Positions 52,525-62,034 of a DNA stretch of 64,000 nucleotides are shown here, piece after piece. Origin of the DNA: Seonamhaeicola sediminis (GTDB lineage Bacteria; Bacteroidota; Bacteroidia; Flavobacteriales; Flavobacteriaceae); NCBI RefSeq assembly GCF_004358095.2, contig NZ_SMZJ02000004.1:411031-475030 (forward strand), in the 5' to 3' direction. The stretch's first letter is position 1; the number at the start of each line of letters is the position of its first letter. The notes under the pieces are model-generated. The model searched no databases. It was not told the origin of the DNA and saw only the letters and a program-made list of their open reading frames with translations. A program made the translations under genes and the position numbers.

Positions 52525-53245
52525 AAGTTTTAGGCCAATTTCCAGATGTATTAACCTCATCCATTGATCCAACTTTTAAGGCATCTCCGTTTACACCATC
52601 AACCGATACAACTTGGTTCTCTTGAACCAATAAATCGGGGTTTTGGTCATGTAAAATAACATTCTTTTTTACAGAGGCTTCAAAAACAGGAATATTAATA
52701 CCATTTTGCTCCAAATAGCCTGCTTGTAGTTTAAATTTCTCTCCAGCTTTACCAATAGGTACATTCATCATGGTTTTATACCTGTCAGAATTTTTAAATA
52801 ATGAATCTTTAATAGGAACAAATCCTAAAGTATCAATAATAACAATATCTTTAAAGGTATCTACTTGATATAATTTAGTTAAGGCATCATCAATGATACT
52901 AGAATCTCTTCTTTGTGTTATTGTAAATTCTGCAGTATCTATGAACTTTACTAAACCATCAAAATCTTTGGCAAATTTGCCAGTTACGGTCTTGTGTGCT
53001 AACTGTGCATCTCTAATATCAATTAAACTTTCAATTATTTGTGCATAACGCTTTTTCTTTACCTTATTAAATTTAATAGGCTCGTAAATAGACATGTAAG
53101 TTTGATAGCCTAAAAAAGCAATTAATAACCAAAGGGCTATGGTTAAAAAAGGTTTAGCTTTAGCTGGTACAAATTTGTCTATTAATTTAACTAATACTAT
53201 TGTTAGTACAATAACACCAACTGCAATAAGGATAAATGTTAACAT
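52508..53245 (-). CDS. Conserved membrane-anchored protein of unknown function
   Basis: A 245-residue protein with two N-terminal hydrophobic segments (about residues 3-23 and 34-52), the second followed by a charged, helix-rich region (NKVKKKRYAQIIESLIDIRDAQLAHKTVTG) and a beta-rich C-terminal part. The segment with QLAHKTVTGKFAKDFDGLVKFID resembles pilin-type or DUF-like regulators of transport seen in Bacteroidota, but I cannot name it. It starts the operon with the DUF3822 and rsmD genes, overlapping the former by 17 bases. Confidence 0.8.
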   Translation of the reverse strand: MLTFILIAVGVIVLTIVLVKLIDKFVPAKAKPFLTIALWLLIAFLGYQTYMSIYEPIKFNKVKKKRYAQIIESLIDIRDAQLAHKTVTGKFAKDFDGLVKFIDTAEFTITQRRDSSIIDDALTKLYQVDTFKDIVIIDTLGFVPIKDSLFKNSDRYKTMMNVPIGKAGEKFKLQAGYLEQNGINIPVFEASVKKNVILHDQNPDLLVQENQVVSVDGVNGDALKVGSMDEVNTSGNWPKTYGDNE

Positions 53246-53372
53246 TGTTATTTTTTAATTAAAAGTTATCAAAGGTCTTTCGCAAATCTACAATTTTTTT
53301 TTAATCGTTAAAACACCCAGCTAATAAAAATCATTTCTATATTTGAATAATTTATTTTTTGTTAAATCCTTA

Positions 53373-54797
53373 ATGACGCCTCCAGAATTTTATTCTCTTA
53401 TAAAACAGCAATTTCCGTTTCAACCCACATTAAAACAGGATATTGTTCTACAGCAGCTGTCAGATTTTATTTTTAGTAAATCTCCTAATGCTATATACAT
53501 TTTAAAAGGATATGCTGGTACGGGTAAAACTACAATCATTAGCTCTATTGTCACTAATTTATGGAAAGCTAAAAAGAGTGCTGTTTTAATGGCTCCAACA
53601 GGTAGAGCTGCCAAGGTAATTGCAAACTATTCCAAAAAAGAGGCATTTACTATTCATAAAAAAATATACTTCCCTAAGAAAGAGAAAAATGGTGGAGTAA
53701 AATTTGTTTTACAACCTAATAAGCATAAGGATACTATTTTTATTGTTGATGAGGCCTCTATGATTCCAGATACTCCAGGGGAATCCAAGCTTTTTGAAAA
53801 CGGGTCCTTACTAGATGACTTAATGCAGTATGTGTATTCAGGTCATAAATGTAAACTGCTTTTAATTGGAGATACCGCTCAATTACCACCTGTTAAGTTA
53901 GATTTAAGCCCTGCATTAAATGAAAATTCTATTAGTTTAAATTACAACAAAGAAGTTAGTAAAATGGAACTAGACGAGGTTGTAAGGCAAGAATATGATT
54001 CGGGTATTTTAGTTAATGCTACTGTTTTAAGAGAAGCTCTTTCTAGTGAGGAACAGAATTACTTTAAGTTTGATTTAAATGGGTTTACAGATATTGTTAG
54101 ACTTATTGACGGTCATGAAATCATGGACGCTATTAATGGGGCTTATTCAGATTTAGGAAACGAAGAAACTACCATTATAGTTAGGAGCAATAAAAGGGCA
54201 AATTTATACAACCAGCAAATACGAAGTAGGATTCTTTTTAATGAAAATGAATTGTCTACAGGCGATTATTTAATGGTGGTAAAGAATAACTATTTTTGGA
54301 TTAAACCTACTACTGAAGCAGGTTTTATTGCTAATGGTGATATTATTGAAGTTTTAGAAATCTTTAGTATAGAAGAACTTTATGGTTTTAGATTTGCATC
54401 TGTAAAAATTAGGATGGTTGATTATCCTAGAATGCGTCCTTTTGAAACCGTTTTGCTTTTAGATACCATAAATGCAGAAACTCCTTCTTTATCTTATGAA
54501 GACTCAAACAGACTTTATCAAGAAGTGGCTAAAGACTTTGAAACCGAAACGAGTAATTATCGTAGGTTTTTAAAAATTAAAAGTAGTAAGCATTTCAATG
54601 CATTACAAGTAAAATTCTCTTATGCTATTACATGCCATAAATCTCAAGGTGGGCAATGGCACACTGTTTTTGTAGAGCAACCTTACTTGCCAAATGGAAT
54701 TGACAAAGAATATTTACGATGGCTTTATACCGCAATTACAAGAGCCAAAGAAAAATTGTATCTTATTGGTTTTAAAGACGATTTTTTTGAAGTGTAA
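53373..54797 (+). CDS. RecD-like superfamily 1 DNA helicase
   Basis: A 474-residue ATP-dependent helicase. Start ATG at 53373; a TTG at 53343 is not needed. Motif I GYAGTGKTT, motif Ia MAPTGRAAK, motif II VDEASMI, and the C-terminal motifs TCHKSQGGQW and WLYTAITRAKEKLYLIG mark a RecD/PIF1-type SF1B helicase. It lacks the long N-terminal region of RecD2, so it is the short, stand-alone form common in Bacteroidota. It is transcribed divergently from the operon with rsmD. Its DNA repair role is inferred from family. Confidence 0.88.
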   Translation: MTPPEFYSLIKQQFPFQPTLKQDIVLQQLSDFIFSKSPNAIYILKGYAGTGKTTIISSIVTNLWKAKKSAVLMAPTGRAAKVIANYSKKEAFTIHKKIYFPKKEKNGGVKFVLQPNKHKDTIFIVDEASMIPDTPGESKLFENGSLLDDLMQYVYSGHKCKLLLIGDTAQLPPVKLDLSPALNENSISLNYNKEVSKMELDEVVRQEYDSGILVNATVLREALSSEEQNYFKFDLNGFTDIVRLIDGHEIMDAINGAYSDLGNEETTIIVRSNKRANLYNQQIRSRILFNENELSTGDYLMVVKNNYFWIKPTTEAGFIANGDIIEVLEIFSIEELYGFRFASVKIRMVDYPRMRPFETVLLLDTINAETPSLSYEDSNRLYQEVAKDFETETSNYRRFLKIKSSKHFNALQVKFSYAITCHKSQGGQWHTVFVEQPYLPNGIDKEYLRWLYTAITRAKEKLYLIGFKDDFFEV

Positions 54798-54950
54798 ATT
54801 ATTAGTTCTTCCTTGAAATAATTATTTATTTTTGATTGCAAATTGATTAATAGTTTATGAAATAAGCCCTAATAACTAAATGCACATAATCATAAAAATG
54901 TCTTTTGGCGAATTACCTCTGAGCCTATGAAAAACAATAAAAATTAGTAG

Positions 54951-55679
54951 ATGAAAATAATTTCAATGATTCCCGCACGCTATAATGCTTCTAGATTTCC
55001 TGGGAAACTTATGCAAGATTTGAATGGTAAATCGGTGATTTTACGAACGTATGAGGCCACTGTGGGAACCAATTTATTTGATGAGGTTTTTGTTGTGACA
55101 GATAATGATATTATCTACAATGAAATTGTAAACAATGGCGGAAAAGCTATTATGAGTGTAAAACAACATGATTGTGGTAGTGATAGAATAGCTGAGGCTG
55201 TTGCAAACATGGACATTGATGTGGTCATTAATGTTCAAGGTGATGAACCTTTCACCGATAAAGAGTCGCTATCAAAATTAATTCAGGTTTTCAAAGCCGA
55301 TGATAAAGGCGAAGTAGATTTAGCATCATTAATGGTTCATATTACAGATGCTGACGAGGTTAAAAATCCCAATACGGTTAAAGTAATCATAGACCAATCA
55401 AACTTCGCTTTGTATTTTTCCAGAAGCCCTATACCATATTTACGAGATGAAAGCGTTAAGGTAAAGTATTATAAACACAAAGGCGTTTATGCTTTTAGAA
55501 AGCAGGCTATTTTAGACTTTTCTAGATTACCAATGAAAACTTTAGAAGCTGCTGAAAAATTAGAACAGCTACGATATTTAGAATATGGGAAACGAATTAA
55601 AATGGTTGAAACTAATGTACAAGGTATTGAAATTGATACCCCAGAAGATTTAGAGCGAGCCAAAAAAGCTTGGAAATAG
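54951..55679 (+). CDS. kdsB: 3-deoxy-manno-octulosonate cytidylyltransferase
   Basis: A 242-residue CMP-Kdo synthetase. It activates Kdo with CTP before lipopolysaccharide inner-core assembly. The N-terminal nucleotide-binding signature [27 protein letters not shown] and the later RSPIPYLRD are as in the family. Length is right. It begins a run of four genes in the same direction with a HAD phosphatase, a KdnB-like dehydrogenase and an acyltransferase. Related Shewanella enzymes prefer 8-amino-Kdo; which sugar is used here cannot be read from sequence. Confidence 0.95.
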   Translation: MKIISMIPARYNASRFPGKLMQDLNGKSVILRTYEATVGTNLFDEVFVVTDNDIIYNEIVNNGGKAIMSVKQHDCGSDRIAEAVANMDIDVVINVQGDEPFTDKESLSKLIQVFKADDKGEVDLASLMVHITDADEVKNPNTVKVIIDQSNFALYFSRSPIPYLRDESVKVKYYKHKGVYAFRKQAILDFSRLPMKTLEAAEKLEQLRYLEYGKRIKMVETNVQGIEIDTPEDLERAKKAWK

Positions 55680-55717
55680 CTTGCATAAGTTCTCTTTTGG
55701 AAACTTAAATTTTGCTA

Positions 55718-56419
55718 ATGAGTGATTATAAAAATATAAAAGTTATAGGTTTTGATGCCGACGATACCTTATGGGTAAACGAAACTTATTTTAGAGAAGC
55801 AGAGGAAACCTTTTGTAAGTTGTTATCTGAATACGAAACGCCAAATAAAATAGATCAAGAGCTATTTAAAATAGAAATAGCCAATTTAGAACTTTATGGT
55901 TATGGTGTTAAAGCTTTTATACTATCTATGGTACAATCTGCTTTAGAGCTTTCAAATTATAATGTGCCTCATAAAACCATTGAAAACATATTGAATATTG
56001 GTAAAGATATGTTAAACAAACCAGTAGAGTTATTAGATGGCGTAGAAGAGGTTTTAAAATTACTTTCAAAAAAGTATCGGTTAATTTTAGCAACTAAAGG
56101 AGATTTGCTAGACCAAGAAAGAAAACTAGAAAAGTCTGGATTAACAAGTTATTTTCATCATATTGAAGTATTAAGTGATAAAAAAGAGGTTAACTATTCA
56201 AGGTTACTTAGTCATTTAGATATTGAGCCTTCTCAGTTTTTAATGATTGGGAACTCGCTTAAGTCTGATGTATTACCATTAATCAACTTAAATGCGCATG
56301 CTATTCACGTACCATTTCATACCACTTGGGTTCATGAGCAAGTAAGCGATAAAGAAACTAATGGAAAAAAGTATAAAACAATAAAAAGTTTAAGAGAGCT
56401 TCTTAAACTATTAGATTAA
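55718..56419 (+). CDS. HAD-superfamily hydrolase
   Basis: A 233-residue haloacid-dehalogenase-type phosphatase, with start at the ATG at 55718. Motif I is GFDADDTLW (nucleophile Asp plus acid/base Asp), motif II ILATKGD, motif III the Lys in LSDKKEVNYS, and motif IV MIGNSLKSDVLP. The helical cap between motifs I and II is of the C1 type, as in YjjG-like nucleotidases. It is 32 bases after kdsB. A role on a Kdo-related phosphate is possible from context, but many HAD enzymes act on nucleotides. Substrate unknown. Confidence 0.88.
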   Translation: MSDYKNIKVIGFDADDTLWVNETYFREAEETFCKLLSEYETPNKIDQELFKIEIANLELYGYGVKAFILSMVQSALELSNYNVPHKTIENILNIGKDMLNKPVELLDGVEEVLKLLSKKYRLILATKGDLLDQERKLEKSGLTSYFHHIEVLSDKKEVNYSRLLSHLDIEPSQFLMIGNSLKSDVLPLINLNAHAIHVPFHTTWVHEQVSDKETNGKKYKTIKSLRELLKLLD

Positions 56420-56523
56420 AATTAAAAACTAAGATGTTGAAGTTTTAAGAAAGTTCAACATGATTTAAACCTGTAAAGATTAAAATAATTTTATTTTTAC
56501 ATCTCGAAAAAGAATCGAAATAA

Positions 56524-57606
56524 ATGAGTTATAAAAACTTTCCCATGGTGCCAAGAGTTATTTTTGGCAGAGGTAGTTTCAATCAGTTAAGCGATATATT
56601 AACCCCAAAACGTTTAGGCATAAATGCCCCGTTTATATTTTTAGTAGATGATGTTTTTAAGTCTAATTCATGGCTAACCTCAAGAATACCATTGTCTTAT
56701 GAAGATATAATTATTTACATATCTGCAGCAGAAGAACCTAAAACAGATCAAATTGATATATTGGTAGAAGAGATTATTGTAAATTCCAAAGAAAGACCAT
56801 CTGGAATTATTGGTATAGGTGGTGGAACACTATTAGATATAGCCAAAGCCGTTTCAATTATGCTTACCAATGAAGGAAAGGCAGAAGATTACCAAGGGTG
56901 GGATTTGGTTAAAAATGAAGCTATTTATCACGTAGGCATTCCAACCATTTCAGGTACAGGTGCTGAAGTTTCTAGAACCACTGTTCTTACAGGACCTGAA
57001 CGTAAACTAGGAATAAATTCAGATTTTACACCTTTTGATCAAGTTGTTTTAGATTCTGAACTTACAAAAGATGTACCAAAAAACCAGTGGTTTTATACGG
57101 GTATGGATTGCTATATTCACTGCATTGAGTCACTTCAAGGCACTTACTTAAATGCGTTTAGTCAAAGTTATGGTGACATGGCCTTAGAGCTTTGTAAGGA
57201 AATATTTTTAGGAGATGATTTAACTAATATAGAAGCTCAAGAAAAACTCATGATGGCCTCATGGCATGGGGGTATGAGTATAGTGTATTCTCAGGTTGGT
57301 GTAGCACACGCTATGAGTTATGGATTGTCTTATTTGTTAGGAACTAAGCATGGTATTGGTAATTGTATTGTTTTTAATCATTTAGATGAATTTTATCCAG
57401 AAGGTGTGAAGCTTTTTAAGGAAATGAAAGTGAAGCATGATATTTTGCTACCGCAAGGTATTTGTACCGATTTGAGTGATAAAGAGTTTGATATAATGAT
57501 TGATGTAGCATTAAATTTAGTACCACTTTGGGAGAATGCCCTAGGAAAGAATTGGAAGAAAACAATTACCAGAAAAAAGCTTAAGTTACTGTATAAAAAA
57601 ATGTAA
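56524..57606 (+). CDS. kdnB: Iron-containing alcohol dehydrogenase, KdnB-like
   Basis: A 360-residue group III (iron-containing) dehydrogenase. NAD(P)-binding loop GIGGGTLLDIAKAVS, metal-ligand region SGTGAEVSRTTVL, and the His-rich GVAHAMSYGLSYLLGTKHGIGNC are present. The start FPMVPRVIFGRGSFNQLSD and FLVDDVF match my recollection of KdnB, the enzyme that oxidises Kdo at C8 in 8-amino-Kdo synthesis, and kdsB lies two genes upstream. The partner aminotransferase KdnA is not in the window. I therefore regard KdnB as likely but not certain; a general alcohol dehydrogenase is the alternative. It ends 1 base before the next gene. Confidence 0.7.
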   Translation: MSYKNFPMVPRVIFGRGSFNQLSDILTPKRLGINAPFIFLVDDVFKSNSWLTSRIPLSYEDIIIYISAAEEPKTDQIDILVEEIIVNSKERPSGIIGIGGGTLLDIAKAVSIMLTNEGKAEDYQGWDLVKNEAIYHVGIPTISGTGAEVSRTTVLTGPERKLGINSDFTPFDQVVLDSELTKDVPKNQWFYTGMDCYIHCIESLQGTYLNAFSQSYGDMALELCKEIFLGDDLTNIEAQEKLMMASWHGGMSIVYSQVGVAHAMSYGLSYLLGTKHGIGNCIVFNHLDEFYPEGVKLFKEMKVKHDILLPQGICTDLSDKEFDIMIDVALNLVPLWENALGKNWKKTITRKKLKLLYKKM

Positions 57607-57607
57607 T

Positions 57608-58156
57608 ATGCAATGGCTTGCTAAATTTATTTATCACAAAATTTTAGGTTGGAAAGTTGTTGGAAACACTAACCTGTCAAAAGATAATATAAAAAAAGCG
57701 GTCATTATTGCTGCGCCTCACACTAGTTGGCATGATTTCTACATAGGTATTCTTTTACGTTCGGTTTTGGGCGTTAAAACAAATTTTATTGGAAAAAAGA
57801 GTTTATTCAATTTTCCCTTTGGTTGGTTTTTTAGAGCGCTAGGAGGTACACCTGTTAATAGGTTCTCCAGTGAGAATAAAGTCAAGGAAATAGTAAAAAT
57901 TTTTAATGAAAGAGACGAATTTAGATTAGGAATGTCTCCCGAGGGAACCAGAAAAAAAACAGATAAATGGCGAACAGGGTTTTATTACATAGCTAAAGAG
58001 GCTAACGTACCAATCATTATGTTTACTTTAGATTTTGAAAATAAGCAAAACAGCATATCTAAACCATTTTATCCAACTGATGATATAGAAGCAGATTTTA
58101 AATTTATAAAAGCCTTTTTTAAAGGGGTAAAAGGTAAAATTCCTGAGTATTCATGA
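57608..58156 (+). CDS. 1-acyl-glycerol-3-phosphate-type acyltransferase
   Basis: A 182-residue PlsC-family acyltransferase. The catalytic HX4D motif is APHTSWHDF, and the acceptor-binding SPEGTRKK motif lies at about residue 117. It starts 1 base after the kdnB-like gene, so the two are translated together. Small PlsC-type proteins of this size occur in Bacteroidota and may acylate lipids or sugars; in this context outer-membrane lipid modification is plausible. No membrane helix is obvious, so it is probably peripheral. Confidence 0.85.
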   Translation: MQWLAKFIYHKILGWKVVGNTNLSKDNIKKAVIIAAPHTSWHDFYIGILLRSVLGVKTNFIGKKSLFNFPFGWFFRALGGTPVNRFSSENKVKEIVKIFNERDEFRLGMSPEGTRKKTDKWRTGFYYIAKEANVPIIMFTLDFENKQNSISKPFYPTDDIEADFKFIKAFFKGVKGKIPEYS

Positions 58157-58178
58157 CATCATGAATTTTATTTAAGAT

Positions 58179-58194
58179 TGGCACAGAAATTGCA
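58179..58194 (+). promoter_or_regulatory. Perfect sigma54 (RpoN) promoter
   Basis: TGGCAC (58179-58184), five bases, TTGCA (58190-58194) is an exact TGGCAC-N5-TTGCW match. It lies in a gap between convergent genes, so no coding gene follows on this strand. Confidence 0.65.
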
Positions 58195-58204
58195 AACAAA
58201 TTAG

Positions 58205-58313
58205 TGTATTAGTAAATGAAACATAAAGTAAACAATATTTGTCCCTAAAAAGAAACATCAACTTATACACTTAAAAATAAAAAAAGCTATTTCACATTGA
58301 AATAGCTTTTTTC
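58205..58313 (+). ncRNA. Candidate sigma54-dependent small RNA
   Basis: Inferred transcript from about 12 bases after the -12 element to the terminator at 58281-58313, roughly 110 bases. No gene lies within, except a 10-codon frame (MKHKVNNICP) near 58217 that may be chance. An independent small RNA between two convergent genes is the simplest explanation for a perfect promoter followed by a perfect terminator. Confidence 0.45.
58281..58313. terminator. Bidirectional terminator
   Basis: Stem AAAAAGCTATTTC (58281-58293) / GAAATAGCTTTTT (58299-58311), 5-base loop, T runs on both strands. Serves the candidate small RNA and acyltransferase on one side and the metalloprotease on the other. Confidence 0.88.
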
Positions 58314-58334
58314 TTCACTATAAATATCTTTGTT

Positions 58335-60932
58335 TTACTTAATTTCTGTTAAGGCATTATCAATTAAAGTTCTTAAATGTTGCTTATGTGCCTTAGATGC
58401 TGTATTTCCTGAAGGAGCAGCCATAGTTCTTATTCGTTTTAAATTATATAGTGCCATAGATTTAGAATTGTAACTAAATCTGTCTTTTTGCTTTCCAGTT
58501 AGCATGTCAATTAATCGATTGGTATATTCAAGTTGTAAATTTTGTCTAAAGGTATTTACATTACCATAAATATCGGCACTAAAAATGGCTGTATTTAAAT
58601 CACTCATGAACTGTGGTAACGTATATTTATTTCCATAAAGTTCAGAATCTGTAATACGCTGTAATGTATTTGGATGAAGTATATGGTCTAAAACACTTTT
58701 TTGTGCTCTGAGCACTAGGTTATGTATTTTGGGGTCTTCGGGTGCACTTGCCAGATTCGAACCACGCCTTTGTCTTGCTAAATAGTTGTATAAATTATTT
58801 GGTGCATCAAAAGCCTTAGGCGCAAAAGCATAATCTTTTAAAGCTTTCATAGCCCTTTTTTGATCATCTAAACTTACAGGAGTATAGGGTTGAGTAGCGG
58901 CTTTTTGACCTGCCATAGCTCTGTCCACATAAACACCGCCTATGTATCTTGAAATAATATTTAAACCTAAAGCTTTTTGAGTATTTAACACAAAATATAC
59001 ATTTCTTAGTTCCTGATATGATTTACCTTCTGTTATGAAGTTATCTTTTGAAGTTTTCATTAAATCACTAGCAATCTCTATTCTATCTATTGAATATTGA
59101 ATCGCATCGTTGGATTGATCCCAAGTATTTACTCTAGGATCGATGGCTTTTCCAGGAGAACGCATATCATCAGCATCATTACCAAAAATTAACTCGGGTT
59201 CTGTTGATCTATTTAAAAGCGCTTCTCTTTCGGTATCTGTTTTAAAAGGTGTGTATCCAAACTGAATAGCCCAAATATCATAAGGGCCAACAGACATGTC
59301 GTCATACTGCCCTTGTTTGCTTCTATCTCTGGTAACATTTAATAATGTATAATCCATTACAGAGGCCGTTAAACATTTGCCTGCAATAAAATCAGGATTG
59401 GAAAGCTGTTGAGGAGAAAATAATTGACTGGCTTTAAAATTATGGTATAACCCAAGCGTATGACCAATTTCATGCATTACTAATCCGGTGATAACTTCTT
59501 TTTCTATCTGGTTTAGTTCTAAATAGGAACCACCAAAGGCAGAAGCAACAATTTTGGCAAATATGACATTTTCTTGTAAAGATTCAGTATAATTACACTC
59601 CAAATGGTCATTATTATGGTTTTTTTCAACTAAATCATTTGATAATGAAGACATACCAAAAACCTTGTCTATAAAAACCATATTTGAGAACGTGGAATAT
59701 TCTAGCATAACATCAGCCCCCAAAATTTGACCTGTTCGTGGATTTACAAACGAAGGACCATAACCTCCAAAGGGTGGTTGAGGAGAAGAGGTCCAGCGCA
59801 GTACGTTATAACGTATGTCACCAGCATCCCAATCGGCATCATCAGGTTGTTGCTTTACTACAATGGCATTTTTAAAACCAGCTTTTTCAAAGGCTTTGTT
59901 CCATTGTAAGACGGCGTCTTTTATGGTTTCTCTCCATTCATGAGGTGTTGTGTTTTCCATCCACCAAACTATGGGTTCAACAGGCTCTGAAATATCGGCT
60001 TCTGGATTTTTTTTCTTTAGATACCATCTCTGGATCAAGTCCCTATAAGGGGTAACACTTGTTGATGTTTTATTATCAATTTCCGTAATAAAAAAACCAA
60101 CTCTAGGGTCATCAAATCTGGGCTCATAATCATTTTCAGGCATTGCAATAAGGCTATGAAACACTTTTATACTTACATTTCTCCCGTCGGCTAAGGCATT
60201 AGAACCACCATTTAAAGTTGAAGGATTTGAATACACATATTCTACTTTTAAATTTGTGTTTTTTGGGTAATTTTTTATACTATTTATTTTTGTTTTGTTC
60301 TTATCCAAAACGCCAAGTTTGAAGGACATAGGTGAAGTTCCGGGAGTCGATGGCTGTTTTATTCTTGAAAAAGTTTCTTGCAAAAAAAGATCATCAGCTT
60401 TAATAAGATAGAGCTCTTTATTATCATCCATTGCTTCAATTTTAATACTGGCTAAAACACCATTGCTTACATTCGTGTTTGCAGATTTTGAAACAGGGTT
60501 ATTTGGATCGTAGTAAAATGAGGTGTTTTGTGCAATAAACTCTATTTTGTTAAAGTATTTTTCTATTTTAAAAATCTTCTCTTCTTTGTATTGACCTTTT
60601 ATTATTCTACCAGCATCTAGAACTCCATTTGCTATCTGACTGAAATAAATAAATTCTTTTCCAATTTGATCTTTAGAAATTAGCATTTGAAGTGACCCAT
60701 TTACAGTGTCTTGATATATAGTGAAAAGACCTTCTATCTTTTTACTTTTTTTCACCAAATCAGCAATCGTTTTTTCTTTTGGTGCTTTTGGTTTTGCAGC
60801 CACTGCAGTTACTTCATCTTTTTTCTTTTTATTCTTTTTCTTTTGTGCTTCTATATTTTGAGGCATTAAAAAAGCCATTAAAATAACGGCTGTTAAAAAG
60901 AATCTGATCTTTATGAATAATCTAAAATACAT
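58335..60932 (-). CDS. Secreted zinc metalloprotease, metzincin type (DUF5117-like)
   Basis: An 865-residue exported protease. N-terminal signal/anchor segment (FFLTAVILMAFLMPQNIEAQ) is followed by a Lys-rich stretch, a DUF5117/DUF5118-like N-terminal region and the catalytic domain. The zinc motif HEIGHTLGLYH (His487, His491, His497 with Glu488) is the metzincin HExxHxxGxxH, and SVMDY further on is the Met-turn. A C-terminal helical region of about 300 residues follows. Such proteins are frequent in Bacteroidota; their substrates are unknown. No T9SS sorting domain is obvious. It is monocistronic. Confidence 0.9.
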   Translation of the reverse strand: MYFRLFIKIRFFLTAVILMAFLMPQNIEAQKKKNKKKKDEVTAVAAKPKAPKEKTIADLVKKSKKIEGLFTIYQDTVNGSLQMLISKDQIGKEFIYFSQIANGVLDAGRIIKGQYKEEKIFKIEKYFNKIEFIAQNTSFYYDPNNPVSKSANTNVSNGVLASIKIEAMDDNKELYLIKADDLFLQETFSRIKQPSTPGTSPMSFKLGVLDKNKTKINSIKNYPKNTNLKVEYVYSNPSTLNGGSNALADGRNVSIKVFHSLIAMPENDYEPRFDDPRVGFFITEIDNKTSTSVTPYRDLIQRWYLKKKNPEADISEPVEPIVWWMENTTPHEWRETIKDAVLQWNKAFEKAGFKNAIVVKQQPDDADWDAGDIRYNVLRWTSSPQPPFGGYGPSFVNPRTGQILGADVMLEYSTFSNMVFIDKVFGMSSLSNDLVEKNHNNDHLECNYTESLQENVIFAKIVASAFGGSYLELNQIEKEVITGLVMHEIGHTLGLYHNFKASQLFSPQQLSNPDFIAGKCLTASVMDYTLLNVTRDRSKQGQYDDMSVGPYDIWAIQFGYTPFKTDTEREALLNRSTEPELIFGNDADDMRSPGKAIDPRVNTWDQSNDAIQYSIDRIEIASDLMKTSKDNFITEGKSYQELRNVYFVLNTQKALGLNIISRYIGGVYVDRAMAGQKAATQPYTPVSLDDQKRAMKALKDYAFAPKAFDAPNNLYNYLARQRRGSNLASAPEDPKIHNLVLRAQKSVLDHILHPNTLQRITDSELYGNKYTLPQFMSDLNTAIFSADIYGNVNTFRQNLQLEYTNRLIDMLTGKQKDRFSYNSKSMALYNLKRIRTMAAPSGNTASKAHKQHLRTLIDNALTEIK

Positions 60933-61175
60933 GTGATTTACATTAAATTTGAATAAGAATAAATCATTTTTAAATGATAGCTAATGTAATTAAAACCCTA
61001 ATAAATTAATACAATAAAATGTTAAAGTGTTATGTTTGGTAAGCAAATCAGGGTGTTTTAAGCTACTTTATAGATAGGTGAGTTCTATAAGTATTAATTA
61101 ATATAGGTAATCTAACACATTACAATATTTCTTATCAAATAAGGGGAATTTATATAAATTAACTTGAAAGGCGTA

Positions 61176-61922
61176 TTATTCTGAAAGTTCTTGCATAGTA
61201 TGATATACATTTTGCACATCATCATCTTCTTCAAGTTTTTCTAGAAGCTTTTCAACATCTGCAACCTTTTCTGCTTCCAAGGGTTTTGTAACTTGAGGAA
61301 TGCGTTCAAATCCAGATGAAAGTATTTCAATATTGTTAGCTTCTAGATACGATTGAATCTTACCAAAGCTTTCAAAAGGGGCGTAAACCATAACGCTATT
61401 TAATTCATTTCCGTCAGCATCTTCATCGGTATCTTCAAATATTTCCTCAACACCAAAATCTATGAGTTCTAGTTCTAATTCTTCTAAATCTAAATTATCA
61501 CCTTTAATTTTGAAGTTACAAGTATGGTCAAACATAAAAACTACAGATCCTGAAGTTCCTAAACTGCCATCACATTTATTAAAATAACTACGTACGTTGG
61601 CAACAGTGCGCGTATTGTTGTCGGTGGCTGTTTCAACTAAAATCGCAATTCCATGCGGTGCGTACCCTTCAAAAATAACTTCTTTATAATCGCCTTGACT
61701 TTTATCGGAAGCACGTTTAATGGCACGTTCAATATTGTCTTTTGGCATATTAACAGACTTTGCATTCTGTATAACAGCACGTAAACGGGAATTACTATCT
61801 GGATCAGGGCCGCCTTCTTTTACAGCCATTACAATATCTTTACCTATACGAGTAAAGGCTTTACTCATAGCAGACCAGCGCTTCATTTTTCTTGCTTTTC
61901 TAAACTCAAAAGCTCTTCCCAT
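61176..61922 (-). CDS. YebC/PmpR family protein
   Basis: A 248-residue member of the YebC family, cytosolic proteins acting in transcription control (PmpR) or as translation helpers at proline stretches (YeeN/TACO1 group). The start MGRAFEFRKARKMKRWSAMSKAFTRIGKDI and AVIQNAKSVNMPKDNIERAI are family signatures. Unlike the usual MAGHSKW start, it has MGRAFEF, a variant known in Bacteroidota. Length is normal. It lies alone between a metalloprotease gene and a pterin dehydratase gene, with about 240 empty bases after it. Confidence 0.92.
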   Translation of the reverse strand: MGRAFEFRKARKMKRWSAMSKAFTRIGKDIVMAVKEGGPDPDSNSRLRAVIQNAKSVNMPKDNIERAIKRASDKSQGDYKEVIFEGYAPHGIAILVETATDNNTRTVANVRSYFNKCDGSLGTSGSVVFMFDHTCNFKIKGDNLDLEELELELIDFGVEEIFEDTDEDADGNELNSVMVYAPFESFGKIQSYLEANNIEILSSGFERIPQVTKPLEAEKVADVEKLLEKLEEDDDVQNVYHTMQELSE

Positions 61923-62034
61923 AATTTGTTAAGTTATTTGTTGTTAAGTTGAAATTGATATAGCCACAAAAATATAAAATCTATACAGATAATTAATCTA
62001 AGACAACGTTATAATTGAAACCGAATAGAATAGA

